Assembly: GCF_900607235.1 (NCBI RefSeq)
Contig: NZ_LR027849.1
Coordinates: 992,001 to 1,056,000, forward strand
DNA length: 64,000 nt
Direction of reading: 5' to 3'
From: Olivibacter jilunii
GTDB lineage: Bacteria; Bacteroidota; Bacteroidia; Sphingobacteriales; Sphingobacteriaceae
In this document: positions 17,072 to 26,585 of the stretch, one piece after another
Layout: every line of letters starts with the position of its first letter
How positions within the stretch are numbered: the stretch's first letter is position 1
Position numbers and translations under genes: made by a program
Notes under the pieces: generated by a model
What the model saw: the letters and a program-made list of their open reading frames with translations, nothing else
Database searches by the model: none
What the model was told of the DNA's origin: nothing

Positions 17072-19348
17072 ATGAGGCGATATAAAGATTTCGTATTTTA
17101 CGTGGTGAGTATTGGGGGCTTTTCTCTGTTCATCTACTTGCTGATCATTCAAGGTGCTAACTTAGAATTTGAAAAAAATGTAAAAGTGGAACAGATAGGA
17201 GTTTCAGGCTCAGCCTGGAGTCACTTTATCGATTCATTAAAATATAACTTTTCTTATCCGTTAGCCACTTTATTATTACAGATCATCGCCATTATACTGG
17301 TTGCTAGATGCTTTGGCTATATGTGTAGAAAAATTGGTCAGCCGAGCGTAATTGGTGAAATAATCGCCGGGATCGTATTAGGACCTTCATTGTTAGGCGC
17401 CTATTTTCCAGATTTTTCAGCGGTTCTTTTTCCCGCAAGCTCACTGGGGAATCTAGGTATTATGAGCCAGATCGGTCTTATACTTTTTATGTTTGTTGTG
17501 GGGATGGAACTTGATTTAGGCATTTTAAGAAACAAAGCGCATGAAGCTGTAGTAGTGAGTCACGCCAGTATAATTTTTCCTTTCGCCCTCGGCGTTGCGT
17601 TGGCCTATTTCATTTATCAGGAAACAGCACCTGAGGGTGTCAATTTCATTTCTTATGCACTGTTTATTGGTATCTCCATGAGCATTACTGCTTTCCCCGT
17701 ATTAGCTCGGATTGTGCAAGAGCGTGGACTTTCAAAAACCAAATTAGGTGCTATGGCCATTACATGTGCCGCAGCTGATGATATAACGGCCTGGTGTATA
17801 CTCGCGGCTGTAATTGCTATTGTGAAGGCAGGTTCCCTTGCTAGCGCCCTTTACACTATTTTATTATCTGTAGCTTATGTAGCACTCATGCTAAAATTTG
17901 TTAGACCTTTTTTAAAGAGAATAGGAGATCTTTATTCCACTAAAGAGAGTTTAAGCAAGCCAATCGTAGGTATCTTTTTCGTAATCTTACTGTTATCCTC
18001 TTGGAGCACAGAAGTGATCGGCATCCATGCCCTATTTGGAGCCTTTATGGCAGGCGTAATCATGCCCGCTAATATAAATTTCAGAAACATCTTTATTGAA
18101 AAGGTAGAGGACTTAGCCCTTGTCCTCTTGCTACCTCTTTTTTTCGTTTTTACCGGTTTGCGTACGCAAATAGGACTGTTAAATGAACCCGAGCTATGGG
18201 GGTTGTGCCTTGTTTTCATTTTAGTAGCTGTAGTAGGGAAGTTTGCGGGAAGCGCAATAGCCGCAAGATTTGTAGGGCAAAGTTGGAAAGGAAGCCTGAC
18301 AATAGGTGCATTAATGAATACGCGTGGATTAATGGAGCTTGTAGCACTTAATATTGGATATGATCTTGGCGTGCTTTCTCCCGAAGTTTTTGCTATGTTG
18401 GTACTTATGGCCCTGGTTACTACCTTTATGACAGGCCCTTCTCTAGCATTTATTAACTATTTTTTTAAGGATAAGCAGGAGGAGAATTCACTTCCGGCAT
18501 TACAGGTTGATAAATACAATATTCTGATCGCCTTTGGTAATCCACTAACAGGTCGTCTGCTCGTACGACTAGCCAATAGTCTAACTAGAAAAACAAAAGA
18601 TACGGTAAGTGTTACAGCATTACATCTTTCCATTGCAAACGAATTGAATCAATTCAACGCATTCGAATATGAAAAAGAAAGCTTTGCGCCAATAGAATCT
18701 GAGTCAAAGGAGTTAGGGCAGTCCGTTGTTTCACTGTTCAAGCCTTCAGATAATATCGATGATGATATTATAGAAACAGCCAACAAAGGCGAATTTGATC
18801 TACTCTTAGTTGGTGTTGGCAAATCTGTATTTGAAGGCACATTGTTAGGTCGGATATTGGGGCTCACCTCTACCGTTGTAAATCCCGAAAGGTTATATGA
18901 GACGTTTAAAACGAAAGGTAACTTTTTTTCTTTTGGTGTATTCGACGAACGAACCAAGTATATATTGAAGCACTCGAAAATTCCGACAGGCATATTGATT
19001 GACAAACAATTAAGGGAAATAAAAGAAGTGATCGTGCCAATATTCTCCTTGAGTGATAGCTTCCTATTGATTTATATTCAGAAACTTATACAGAATGGCG
19101 GCGTCAAGATTTATATCATGGATATTGCAGGTGTCATTAAACAGAATATTGAGTTTAAAGAAGCTATCAGAGCGATTGATGTGGTAGCATCAAATCACCT
19201 GTCAGTAATAGACGAAAGAACGATGAATAAGGCATTATTGGGCCAGAAAGATTTGCTGCTCGTTAGTCTGGATAGCTGGAAGAAGGCAGTTGAATCAAGA
19301 AGTGTCTGGTTGGCTGAAACTCCTTCTGTACTTATTCTAAAACCCTAG
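17072..19348 (+). CDS. CPA2-family cation/proton antiporter with cytosolic USP-like tail
   Basis: Integral membrane exchanger for Na+ or K+ against H+. After one N-terminal membrane helix (about 8-27) and a periplasmic loop, a Na+/H+ exchanger domain of about twelve helices spans residues about 65-465. It contains the CPA2 ion-binding Asp pair in CAAADDITAW (about residue 236). The C-terminal 280 residues are cytosolic and resemble the universal-stress-like tail of plant CHX-type antiporters (GEFDLLLVGVGKS). The 758 aa length fits that class. It follows the LytS/LytR pair on the same strand and may belong to its regulon. Confidence 0.88.
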   Translation: MRRYKDFVFYVVSIGGFSLFIYLLIIQGANLEFEKNVKVEQIGVSGSAWSHFIDSLKYNFSYPLATLLLQIIAIILVARCFGYMCRKIGQPSVIGEIIAGIVLGPSLLGAYFPDFSAVLFPASSLGNLGIMSQIGLILFMFVVGMELDLGILRNKAHEAVVVSHASIIFPFALGVALAYFIYQETAPEGVNFISYALFIGISMSITAFPVLARIVQERGLSKTKLGAMAITCAAADDITAWCILAAVIAIVKAGSLASALYTILLSVAYVALMLKFVRPFLKRIGDLYSTKESLSKPIVGIFFVILLLSSWSTEVIGIHALFGAFMAGVIMPANINFRNIFIEKVEDLALVLLLPLFFVFTGLRTQIGLLNEPELWGLCLVFILVAVVGKFAGSAIAARFVGQSWKGSLTIGALMNTRGLMELVALNIGYDLGVLSPEVFAMLVLMALVTTFMTGPSLAFINYFFKDKQEENSLPALQVDKYNILIAFGNPLTGRLLVRLANSLTRKTKDTVSVTALHLSIANELNQFNAFEYEKESFAPIESESKELGQSVVSLFKPSDNIDDDIIETANKGEFDLLLVGVGKSVFEGTLLGRILGLTSTVVNPERLYETFKTKGNFFSFGVFDERTKYILKHSKIPTGILIDKQLREIKEVIVPIFSLSDSFLLIYIQKLIQNGGVKIYIMDIAGVIKQNIEFKEAIRAIDVVASNHLSVIDERTMNKALLGQKDLLLVSLDSWKKAVESRSVWLAETPSVLILKP

Positions 19349-19384
19349 CTCGTAAATAAGCATTTGGTAACATAAATTTTAATT

Positions 19385-19603
19385 ATGGAGACTTTAATAT
19401 TCAAGACTGATATTCAAACGCCTCTTATTAAGAACAAACTACTGAGCGCGTTAGAAAATATTAAAGGCCTAAATCATTGGAGGCTCGATATCGAATCCAT
19501 TTATAAACTGTTAATAATAAACGGTATTGGCATAAATTATCTGGAAGTCATCAATGAATTAGGGAAGATTGGTATTCACGCTATTCGTATGTACGAAGAA
19601 TAG
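19385..19603 (+). CDS. Small protein with HMA-like fold, 72 aa
   Basis: The pattern of predicted strands and helices (ETLIFKTDIQ, helix, HWRLDIES, helix, GIHAIRMYEE) resembles the small ferredoxin-like HMA fold of metal chaperones, but the metal-binding CxxC motif is missing. Its role is therefore unknown. It lies 36 bases after the antiporter stop on the same strand and is probably cotranscribed. A terminator follows. Confidence 0.6.
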   Translation: METLIFKTDIQTPLIKNKLLSALENIKGLNHWRLDIESIYKLLIINGIGINYLEVINELGKIGIHAIRMYEE

Positions 19604-19625
19604 CTGTTTTTAACCTGATAATCAA

Positions 19626-19653
19626 AAAATCCCGGATATAATACCGGGATTTT
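19626..19653 (+). terminator. Intrinsic terminator after the antiporter operon
   Basis: Ten-base arms 19626-19635 and 19644-19653 (AAAATCCCGG with its complement) enclose an 8-base loop; the T-run forms the 3' end of the stem. The symmetrical A/T flanks let it serve the convergent gene that ends at 19680 as well. Confidence 0.8.
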
Positions 19654-19679
19654 AAGGTTGGTTGGTGATATAAAAAATA

Positions 19680-19985
19680 TTAGGCAGATGTTAAGTTGTT
19701 GTAAAACTCCATTTTCGTGACTTCTATAACATGTTTATCACAAGAGTAGGTAATAATAAAACTATGAAAATGATTGTCAACCGTACTTTCATTTCCATAA
19801 AATAATACATCCATATAACGTACATATTCATAGTCTGACGTCAGGCGCTTGTCTATCCAAGCGTTTTGAAAAGGTTTAACTTCCAGATTCTTTATATCTA
19901 TTCCTTTCGGCAATCTTTCCGGGTGTTGTAGAAAAAACCTTTTAAGATGATCAGCAAAGTCATTGAGTGCGACAAAGTTTCCCAT
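19680..19985 (-). CDS. Hypothetical protein, 101 aa
   Basis: ATG at 19985. No family recognised. The product is soluble, with an N-terminal amphipathic helix and a C-terminal part of alternating hydrophobic residues (YVRYMDVLFYG, HFHSFIITYSCD, HVIEVTKMEF) that looks like a small beta-sheet. A single cysteine is present. It lies downstream of the Fsr-like exporter gene, but that gene has its own terminator in between, so it is likely transcribed alone. Confidence 0.5.
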   Translation of the reverse strand: MGNFVALNDFADHLKRFFLQHPERLPKGIDIKNLEVKPFQNAWIDKRLTSDYEYVRYMDVLFYGNESTVDNHFHSFIITYSCDKHVIEVTKMEFYNNLTSA

Positions 19986-20069
19986 AATACTTTATTGTTA
20001 TGGGTAAAACTAGGTATTAACAACAATAGCTGTATATACATAAAGTACACAGAAAAGCGTAAAAAAATG

Positions 20070-20096
20070 CGCAAAAGGTTATCACGACCTTTTGCG
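20070..20096 (-). terminator. Intrinsic terminator of the Fsr-like gene, overlapping its stop codon
   Basis: Ten-base arms 20070-20079 and 20087-20096 (CGCAAAAGGT type) enclose seven bases. The minus strand continues with CATTTTTTTAC. The stop codon TGA (20082-20084) sits in the loop. Confidence 0.8.
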
Positions 20097-21299
20097 TTGA
20101 CTTTCTACATTCGGGAGAAAACCTGTTATAATTCCTATTAGCGGCAAAAAGGCACATATTTTAAATACATAATTGATACTTGTATGATCGGCTAACCACC
20201 CCAATAAAGCCGATCCTACACCGCCCATCCCGAAGGCAAATCCGAAAAAAAGACCTGCAATCATACCAACTTTGTCAGGAACTAAGTCTGTAGCATAGAC
20301 TAAAATTGCCGAAAAAGCCGATGATATAATTACCCCTATAAGTACGGCTAAAATACCTGTCCAGAATAAATTTGCAAAAGGTAGAAGCAGCGTAAAGGGA
20401 GCAGCCCCTAATATGGATATCCAGATAATATACTTTCTTCCAAAGCGATCTCCCAAGGGCCCCCCAATCATTGTACCAGCTGCTACAGATGCTAGAAAAG
20501 CAAATAAGTACAGTTGAGATTGTTGTACACTAAGATGAAATTTCTCAATTAGGTAGAACGTAAAATAACTGGTCATACTAGCCATGTAGAAATATTTAGA
20601 GAATATTAAGACAAGCAGGATCCCGAGCGCTGTGAGAATACGTTTCTTAGAAAAAACAGGTGTGCTTATTGTTGTTTTACCCGATTTGACGCTTTTTAGA
20701 TACAGATGTTCTTTATACCATTTCCCGATTTGCAAAAGAACTATGATAGCCAAAATAGCCGCCAAGGCAAACCAAATAATATTAAGTTGTCCATAAGGAA
20801 CTACTATTAAGGCAGCCAACAATGGACCAATGGCACTGCCGGCATTACCGCCCAGTTGAAAAATAGATTGCGCCAATCCTTTTTTTCCACCAGACGCTAA
20901 GTGTGCCACTCTGGAAGATTCAGGATGAAATACAGAAGATCCCATTCCAATTAAACTTACTGCTATTAGTATGGGAATGAATCCGTTAGCTGTTGATAAT
21001 AAGATCAGGCCAAACAGCGTAAACGCCATGCCGATTGCAAGCGAATAAGGACGTGGAGTTCGATCGGTGTAATAGCCTACAAAAGGTTGCAATAGAGAAG
21101 CGGTTAGCTGAAATGTAAAAGTTATCATTCCGATTTGTGTAAATGATAAATGGAAATTGCTCTTTATTAATGGATAGATTGCAGGGATTACCGACTGGAT
21201 CATATCATTTAATAAATGCGTGAAACTAATGGTAAAGAGGATTGAATAAACTGTTTTTCTTACGTCAGAATCAAGCGTGCTATTGGTAAGCGTTTTCAT
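20082..21299 (-). CDS. MFS exporter of the fosmidomycin resistance (Fsr) type
   Basis: Twelve-helix major facilitator of 405 aa. The N-terminus has the family-typical block SFTHLLNDMIQSVIPAIYP followed by FQLTASLLQPFVG, and the loop motif DRFGRKY is in the second half. The block GMGSSVFHPESSRVAHLASGG is characteristic of the Fsr group. Members export fosmidomycin and other small anions; the natural substrate is open. It follows a FadR-type regulator gene by 31 bases on the same strand, so it is probably controlled by it, and could serve in the transport of the acid used by the divergent dehydrogenase. Confidence 0.85.
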   Translation of the reverse strand: MKTLTNSTLDSDVRKTVYSILFTISFTHLLNDMIQSVIPAIYPLIKSNFHLSFTQIGMITFTFQLTASLLQPFVGYYTDRTPRPYSLAIGMAFTLFGLILLSTANGFIPILIAVSLIGMGSSVFHPESSRVAHLASGGKKGLAQSIFQLGGNAGSAIGPLLAALIVVPYGQLNIIWFALAAILAIIVLLQIGKWYKEHLYLKSVKSGKTTISTPVFSKKRILTALGILLVLIFSKYFYMASMTSYFTFYLIEKFHLSVQQSQLYLFAFLASVAAGTMIGGPLGDRFGRKYIIWISILGAAPFTLLLPFANLFWTGILAVLIGVIISSAFSAILVYATDLVPDKVGMIAGLFFGFAFGMGGVGSALLGWLADHTSINYVFKICAFLPLIGIITGFLPNVESQRKRS

Positions 21300-21330
21300 T
21301 TTTTTAGATTGGAGAATTAGAGATTTTTGA

Positions 21331-21996
21331 TTATTGTGAAATGTGTCCGATTATTTTTGCTGCTGTGTTCCAAGCTTTTTTGGCGTTGCCTGCAATTATA
21401 TCTTTTAGAAGCTGCTCGTGGAGTTGCTGTGTATTCCTAAAAACAGAAGTATCCGAATATATACTATGGAACCAATTTTTTAAATGAATCGAAACCATTT
21501 TATATAAGTCCGTTAAAATCTCATTTTGTGACGCCTCTGCAATGGAAATATGAAAGTTAACGTCGGCGTCAATGCAGTTTTCCAGCGAATCAGCATCAGC
21601 AGCTTTTTTACGAGCATATAGATGAGTTTGTATCTGAATAATATCTCGTTCTGTTCGGTTAATTGCGGCTTTCTCCGCAATCTTCATTTCCAACAATTGC
21701 CTAACCTCATCCAGTTCTTTAAAGTCTGCCCGTTTAAATCGCTGTTCGATAGGCTCCTTATGAATATGATTATTTTCCACAAAAGTACCGATACCTTGTT
21801 GTACTCGCAATAAACCGGAATTAACTAAGATTTTAACGGCTTCCCTAATAGTAGAACGACCAACTCCAAAAGACTTCATTAACTCCGATTCGATCGGAAG
21901 CTTCTCATGTAATTTATAATTTCCGTTAAAAATTTGTTTTTGAAGTTTAGATGCCACTTCGTCGGCAAGTGATTTTCGCTGTATTACTGTTTTCAT
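21331..21996 (-). CDS. FadR-subfamily GntR transcriptional regulator
   Basis: The N-terminal winged helix (about 8-75) has the GntR pattern LPIESELMKSFGVGRSTIREAVKILV, LLRVQQGIGTFV. The C-terminal FCD helical domain (about 95-215) contains conserved His residues (VNFHISIAE, LHEQLLKDI) that bind a metal and acid ligand in this group. Family members sense lactate, glycolate, gluconate and similar acids. Its place opposite a FAD/Fe-S hydroxyacid dehydrogenase and before an MFS gene suggests that it controls both; this is inference. Confidence 0.9.
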   Translation of the reverse strand: MKTVIQRKSLADEVASKLQKQIFNGNYKLHEKLPIESELMKSFGVGRSTIREAVKILVNSGLLRVQQGIGTFVENNHIHKEPIEQRFKRADFKELDEVRQLLEMKIAEKAAINRTERDIIQIQTHLYARKKAADADSLENCIDADVNFHISIAEASQNEILTDLYKMVSIHLKNWFHSIYSDTSVFRNTQQLHEQLLKDIIAGNAKKAWNTAAKIIGHISQ

Positions 21997-22395
21997 TATA
22001 CTACTTTATTCATCATATCATCAGATGAATGTACAAATGTAATAAATGATTTATAAAATCAAAGCCCATCGAGAGATTGTTGTACATTATTCTTCTTAGT
22101 GTTGTGTTTTATATTGTTTACCTCATTTAATCCATCAACATGAAGGTGCCTTGCGATGAACTGCAAAAAATATTTTTTTTAGTGTTTAATGGAAAAGAAA
22201 GTGTTTTTTTGTAAAAAATAGAAGACTGATATGAGCGTATATTGGATAGATCATTTTAAGTTAATCGCCTGACATCAAAAATGAGGTTGACTCGGGTATT
22301 ACACTCAATTGGATTTGGCCTATATTATAGATTATAAGAATCATAGTAGCGATATATTATAATAACTAGACCATCATTTTTTTATAAACTTGTAT
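21997..22395. promoter_or_regulatory. Divergent control region FadR-type regulator / dehydrogenase
   Basis: About 400 bases without a gene. It holds the palindrome TCATCAGATGA (22018-22028), and a nonamer AATGTACAA at 22028-22036 whose exact reverse complement TTGTACATT lies at 22080-22088. These are candidate operators for the FadR-type protein. No exact Bacteroidota promoter is evident; TAAACTTG at 22385-22392 differs by one base from TAnnTTTG but is too close to the ATG. Confidence 0.35.
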
Positions 22396-25326
22396 ATGGA
22401 TTCCCCGCATATTAATCGTCAATTTGAAAATATACGATCTATTTTTTCAGGTGAGTTATATTACAATGACAGCCCTGAGCATCATGCCGTGCGACTCGCG
22501 TATTCTACCGATGCTTCTGTATACCAAGAGTTGCCCATAGCCGTAGCTGTTCCAAAGAACGAAAACGACTTAAGGGTGTTAATAGATTTTGCTAAACAAA
22601 CGGGAATTACCTTGATACCGAGAACTGCCGGAACCTCATTAGCAGGGCAGGTTGTTGGGAAGGGCATTATTATCGATGTATCTAAGCACTTTAACAAGAT
22701 TTTAGAAATAAATCAGGAAGAGCGTTGGGTAAGAGTACAGCCAGGCGTAATAAGAGATGATTTAAATGCGTTCTTAAAAGACTACGGCCTAATGTTTGGC
22801 CCGGAAACTTCCACTGCAAGCCGAGCCATGATCGGCGGGATGATTGGGAATAATTCGAGTGGTTTGCATTCAATCGTTTGGGGTGATACACGGAGCCATC
22901 TATTGGCGATGAAAGTCTTATTGGATGATGGTAGTTCTGCTATTTTTGAAGCACTCGATGAGCCAAGTCTTTTTAGTAAGCTAAAGCAAAACGATAGGGA
23001 AGGTGAAATATACAGAGCGGTTAATGCCCTGTTAAGTGATAAAGGAAACCAAGCGACCATCAGACAGGGCTATCCTAAACATTCAATTACAAGACGCAAT
23101 ACAGGATATGCTTTGGATCTATTGGCAAAGCCCAACGAAGCCTTTAACTTTAGTAAATTGATAGCTGGTTCCGAAGGTACTTTAGCACTGGTTACCGAAG
23201 CTAAATTAAACCTTATCTCGCTACCACCTCAGGAGGTAGGAATACTCTGTATACATTGCCATTCGCTTATTGAATCTTTGCATGCCAATATTACAGCCCT
23301 AGCACACCACCCTGAAGCGTCCGAACTAGTGGACAAATACATTCTTGATTTCACGAAAGATCATCCCACTTACCGGTATAATCGTTTCTTTATTGAAGGT
23401 GATCCGGCCGCTTTATTAATGGTCGAGTTCCGGGACCATGATGTAGAAGGTGTAGTCAATAAAGCAAATACATTAAAATCGGCCTTAGCGTCCAACAATA
23501 TAGGCTATGCTTATCCGCTTATTACAGGTAGTCGCACCAATTTGGTTTGGGACGTTCGTAAAGCTGGATTAGGACTGATCCGTAATTTACCGGGAGACAC
23601 ACAGCCTGTGAACCTAATTGAAGATTGTGCTGTTTCACCTGAAGATCTTCCTTCTTATATAGAAGAAGTTCAGGCTATATTAACCAAATACGGTACAAAG
23701 GCGTCCTATTATGCACATGCGGGAGCCGGCGAGCTACACGTTGAACCTTTGATTAATCTAAAAACAGCCGACGGAAGGCATAAATTCAGAGCGATATTGG
23801 CCGAAACGGCTGTTTTGGTAAAAAAATACAATGGATCGCTAAGCGGAGAGCATGGCGATGGTCGTTTGCGGGGAGAATTTATAAAGACGGTGTTAGGAGA
23901 GGAGGTTTATCTGCTTTTAGAAAAAATCAAATCTATTTTCGACGCTTCTTCTATTTTTAATGCGAATAAAATTGTCCGCACACCGCCGATGGACAAATTT
24001 CTACGATACGAAACAGACACCTCTGCTATTCACATAAATACAATTTTTGACTATCAAAAACAAGAGAATATTCTTCGTTTAGCCGAAAAGTGTTCAGGTT
24101 CCGGAGACTGTAGAAAATCACATATAACAGGAGGTACGATGTGTCCCTCTTATATGGCAACTCGTGAGGAGAAAGATACAACAAGAGCACGTGCTAACAT
24201 GCTTCGGCAGTTTTTAACCCATTCCACTAAAGAGAATCGCTTTGATCATGCAGAAATCAAAGAAGTGATGGATCTGTGTCTAAGTTGCAAGGCCTGTAAA
24301 ACGGAATGTCCTTCTGCGGTTGATGTAACAAAAATGAAGGCAGAGTTTTTGCAACATTACTACGATGCGAATGGGACGCCCTTTAGAACATGGCTCATCG
24401 CAAATTTCACCAAGTCTCAAAAGATAGGGAGTTATGCGCCCCGTCTGTATAATGCTGTTATCAAGAACCGTGTTTTATCGTCATTAGTAAAAGGTGCCAT
24501 TGGCTTCGCTCCGGAACGATCCTTGCCTGAAATTGGTAACACAACCCTTCGAAAGTGGATACAACGACAAAAGCCGCAAGATCTAGCTGTTGGGCAAACG
24601 GTGTATCTCTTTTGCGATGAATTTACCGATTACAACGACACGGGGATCGGACAAACAGCTTTTAAACTGTTGAGTGCATTGGGGTACCAAGTAAAATTAA
24701 TTAATCATAAAGAGAGTGGCCGCACATACTTGTCGAAAGGTCTCCTACGAAAGGCAAAAAAAATAGCCAATCAAAATGTTTTGGCATTCAAAGACGTAGT
24801 TTCTGATAAAAGCCCATTGATAGGTATCGAACCTTCGGCGATTCTCACTTTTAGAGATGAATATTTAGATTTAGTTGATAAAGATCTGGTATCCGACGCG
24901 CAGCGGATAGCAAGACATGCTTTACTAATCGATGAGTTTATTGCAGAGGAAATAGATCGTGGAAACATAAAGAAGGAGCAATTTAAAGCAATCGAAAAAA
25001 AGATCAAATTACATGGACATTGTTATCAGAAGGCATTTCACTTGGTTGCCCAAACAGAAAAAATATTGAAGTTTCCAACTGGACATGAAGTAGAGGTCAT
25101 TCCCTCCGGTTGTTGTGGAATGGCAGGCTCTTTCGGCTACGAAAAGGAACACTACCATGTTTCGCAGCAAGTAGGCGAATTGGTCTTATTGCCTTCGATA
25201 CGCTCGACAGATTCCAGTGAAATAATTGCCGCGCCGGGCACAAGTTGTCGACATCAAATAAAAGATGCAACCAGCCGTAAAGCATATCACCCTGTTGAGA
25301 TACTCTGGGATGCATTGGTTAAATAG
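22396..25326 (+). CDS. FAD-binding and 4Fe-4S 2-hydroxyacid dehydrogenase (GlcD-GlcF/YdiJ fusion type)
   Basis: Single-chain membrane-associated respiratory dehydrogenase for a D-2-hydroxyacid such as D-lactate or D-2-hydroxyglutarate. The FAD_binding_4 domain (about 45-260) has PRTAGTSLAGQ and GGMIGNNSSGLHS. A FAD-oxidase C domain follows to about 530, with the His/Glu block SLSGEHGDGRLRGEF. Two cysteine sets for iron-sulfur clusters follow (CSGSGDCRK...GGTMCPS and CLSCKACKTECPS, about 570-650), then the CCG-type domain with GHCYQKA and PSGCCGMAGSFG near the end. Length about 976 aa is typical. A TTG two codons upstream is ignored in favour of ATG 22396. It faces a FadR-type regulator. Confidence 0.9.
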   Translation: MDSPHINRQFENIRSIFSGELYYNDSPEHHAVRLAYSTDASVYQELPIAVAVPKNENDLRVLIDFAKQTGITLIPRTAGTSLAGQVVGKGIIIDVSKHFNKILEINQEERWVRVQPGVIRDDLNAFLKDYGLMFGPETSTASRAMIGGMIGNNSSGLHSIVWGDTRSHLLAMKVLLDDGSSAIFEALDEPSLFSKLKQNDREGEIYRAVNALLSDKGNQATIRQGYPKHSITRRNTGYALDLLAKPNEAFNFSKLIAGSEGTLALVTEAKLNLISLPPQEVGILCIHCHSLIESLHANITALAHHPEASELVDKYILDFTKDHPTYRYNRFFIEGDPAALLMVEFRDHDVEGVVNKANTLKSALASNNIGYAYPLITGSRTNLVWDVRKAGLGLIRNLPGDTQPVNLIEDCAVSPEDLPSYIEEVQAILTKYGTKASYYAHAGAGELHVEPLINLKTADGRHKFRAILAETAVLVKKYNGSLSGEHGDGRLRGEFIKTVLGEEVYLLLEKIKSIFDASSIFNANKIVRTPPMDKFLRYETDTSAIHINTIFDYQKQENILRLAEKCSGSGDCRKSHITGGTMCPSYMATREEKDTTRARANMLRQFLTHSTKENRFDHAEIKEVMDLCLSCKACKTECPSAVDVTKMKAEFLQHYYDANGTPFRTWLIANFTKSQKIGSYAPRLYNAVIKNRVLSSLVKGAIGFAPERSLPEIGNTTLRKWIQRQKPQDLAVGQTVYLFCDEFTDYNDTGIGQTAFKLLSALGYQVKLINHKESGRTYLSKGLLRKAKKIANQNVLAFKDVVSDKSPLIGIEPSAILTFRDEYLDLVDKDLVSDAQRIARHALLIDEFIAEEIDRGNIKKEQFKAIEKKIKLHGHCYQKAFHLVAQTEKILKFPTGHEVEVIPSGCCGMAGSFGYEKEHYHVSQQVGELVLLPSIRSTDSSEIIAAPGTSCRHQIKDATSRKAYHPVEILWDALVK

Positions 25327-25452
25327 TCATGCATAAGCGAACGTAGGTTAAAAATATATCCAAAAAAAAATTCACCCGATGGCAGGTAAATTTGCTTCAA
25401 GGATATAAAACGAATATTGGTGAATAAAGGACTGCGGTTAAAAAGGCGTAAT

Positions 25453-26301
25453 TTATCTTGTTATACTACTGGTTATATAGTTTTGCCAATGCTCCTTTTC
25501 ATCGCCATCTAATACGTCGACAAAAGATTTGGCAATCTCCATTTCGTGCGCGTTACTTAGGTCGAGGGCTTCGATGTTTGCTTCAACGATTTCAGTGCAA
25601 AAAGCAGGCCCAAAGCTGTACGCTTTAATGCGTTCTAATTCCTTATAACCAATTTCTGTTGCGTATAGGTATAAAATTTCTTCGGGAATCTCGAAGTCGC
25701 CATCAGCTTCATATCCAATATACTGAAAGCAACCGCTTTTCCAAACAAGGAAAAGTATTTCATGGTTCAAAGATTCTCCAAAAAACACGTATATCCTCTT
25801 CAGTAAGAGATCCGCAACATCACGATCAAACAGTTCGTGTAACACCGTATCTAACGTTTTAACATATTTAAGAAAGAGTGCGGAATTCAATGATTGCTGA
25901 AAATACTGGGTGATGACATCATAAATTTCGTCCTCGGTTTTGCCTTGCAAAATCTGTTTTGCCGCCAAATTTATTAGGTTATATTCTTCGTCTTTTTTTT
26001 TCCGATATCCTTTATGCTGCAAATCAAGCGTCTGGGGTAGTGTTATTTTAGCTTCTATATCTAGAAGTTGCATAGCAATATCCCAATCTTTTCTGTTTGT
26101 CGCTAAATGGCAATTATGACCGATATAACCACCTTTTTTCTTGTCTGGTTTTTTTTCACCAATGACAACATCTCCACTGTCGATTGCTAGTGGCGTCGAA
26201 CTAAAGCCGCGAATATGAACGAATAAGGATTCTTCTTCAGGTAATGCGATTATCCCGAATCCTTTTTGATTATCAAACCATTTCACTGCACCGATGAACA
26301 T
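25453..26301 (-). CDS. Cold-shock-domain protein with long uncharacterised C-terminal region
   Basis: Residues 1 to about 55 form a cold-shock domain: GAVKWFDNQKGFGII (RNP1-like) and SLFVHIRGFSS (RNP2-like). The remaining 225 residues are helical, with charged repeats (LLDIEAKITLPQTLDL, KTEDEIYDVITQYFQQ) and no family I recognise. A normal cold-shock protein is about 70 aa, so this is a fusion. The frame continues upstream to a TTG at 26328, but ATG at 26301 starts exactly at the cold-shock fold. It stands alone. RNA or single-strand DNA binding is expected for the N-terminus only. Confidence 0.75.
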   Translation of the reverse strand: MFIGAVKWFDNQKGFGIIALPEEESLFVHIRGFSSTPLAIDSGDVVIGEKKPDKKKGGYIGHNCHLATNRKDWDIAMQLLDIEAKITLPQTLDLQHKGYRKKKDEEYNLINLAAKQILQGKTEDEIYDVITQYFQQSLNSALFLKYVKTLDTVLHELFDRDVADLLLKRIYVFFGESLNHEILFLVWKSGCFQYIGYEADGDFEIPEEILYLYATEIGYKELERIKAYSFGPAFCTEIVEANIEALDLSNAHEMEIAKSFVDVLDGDEKEHWQNYITSSITR

Positions 26302-26547
26302 GGCCTGGAGTTTTTGATTATGATTCAACGGCGATAAAAGTAAGCATTATTCGTTACAATATCAGTATTTTTTTTATTATTTATTGATTATCAAATTAAT
26401 GTAAACAGAATCTTATGGAATATGGGTAGCTTTCACAAAAACCACCAATTACTCTCACAATTCCGGTCAATAACCTATAGCGTTTCTAAGCTTTCAAGGG
26501 CTCTATTTAAGAAGTCAGGATATCCGGAGATACATCTCAGTTATTCG

Positions 26548-26585
26548 TTTTGCGATATTATGCGATTTTGCATAATATTGCAAAA
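26548..26585 (+). promoter_or_regulatory. Large inverted repeat over the MFS start codon, candidate DeoR-type operator
   Basis: Arms 26548-26563 (TTTTGCGATATTATGC) and 26570-26585 are complementary at 15 of 16 positions around six bases. The right arm ends on the A of the ATG of the MFS gene. The operon encodes a DeoR-type regulator as its third gene, so an autoregulatory operator is a natural reading; an mRNA hairpin hiding the ribosome site is the alternative. Confidence 0.6.
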
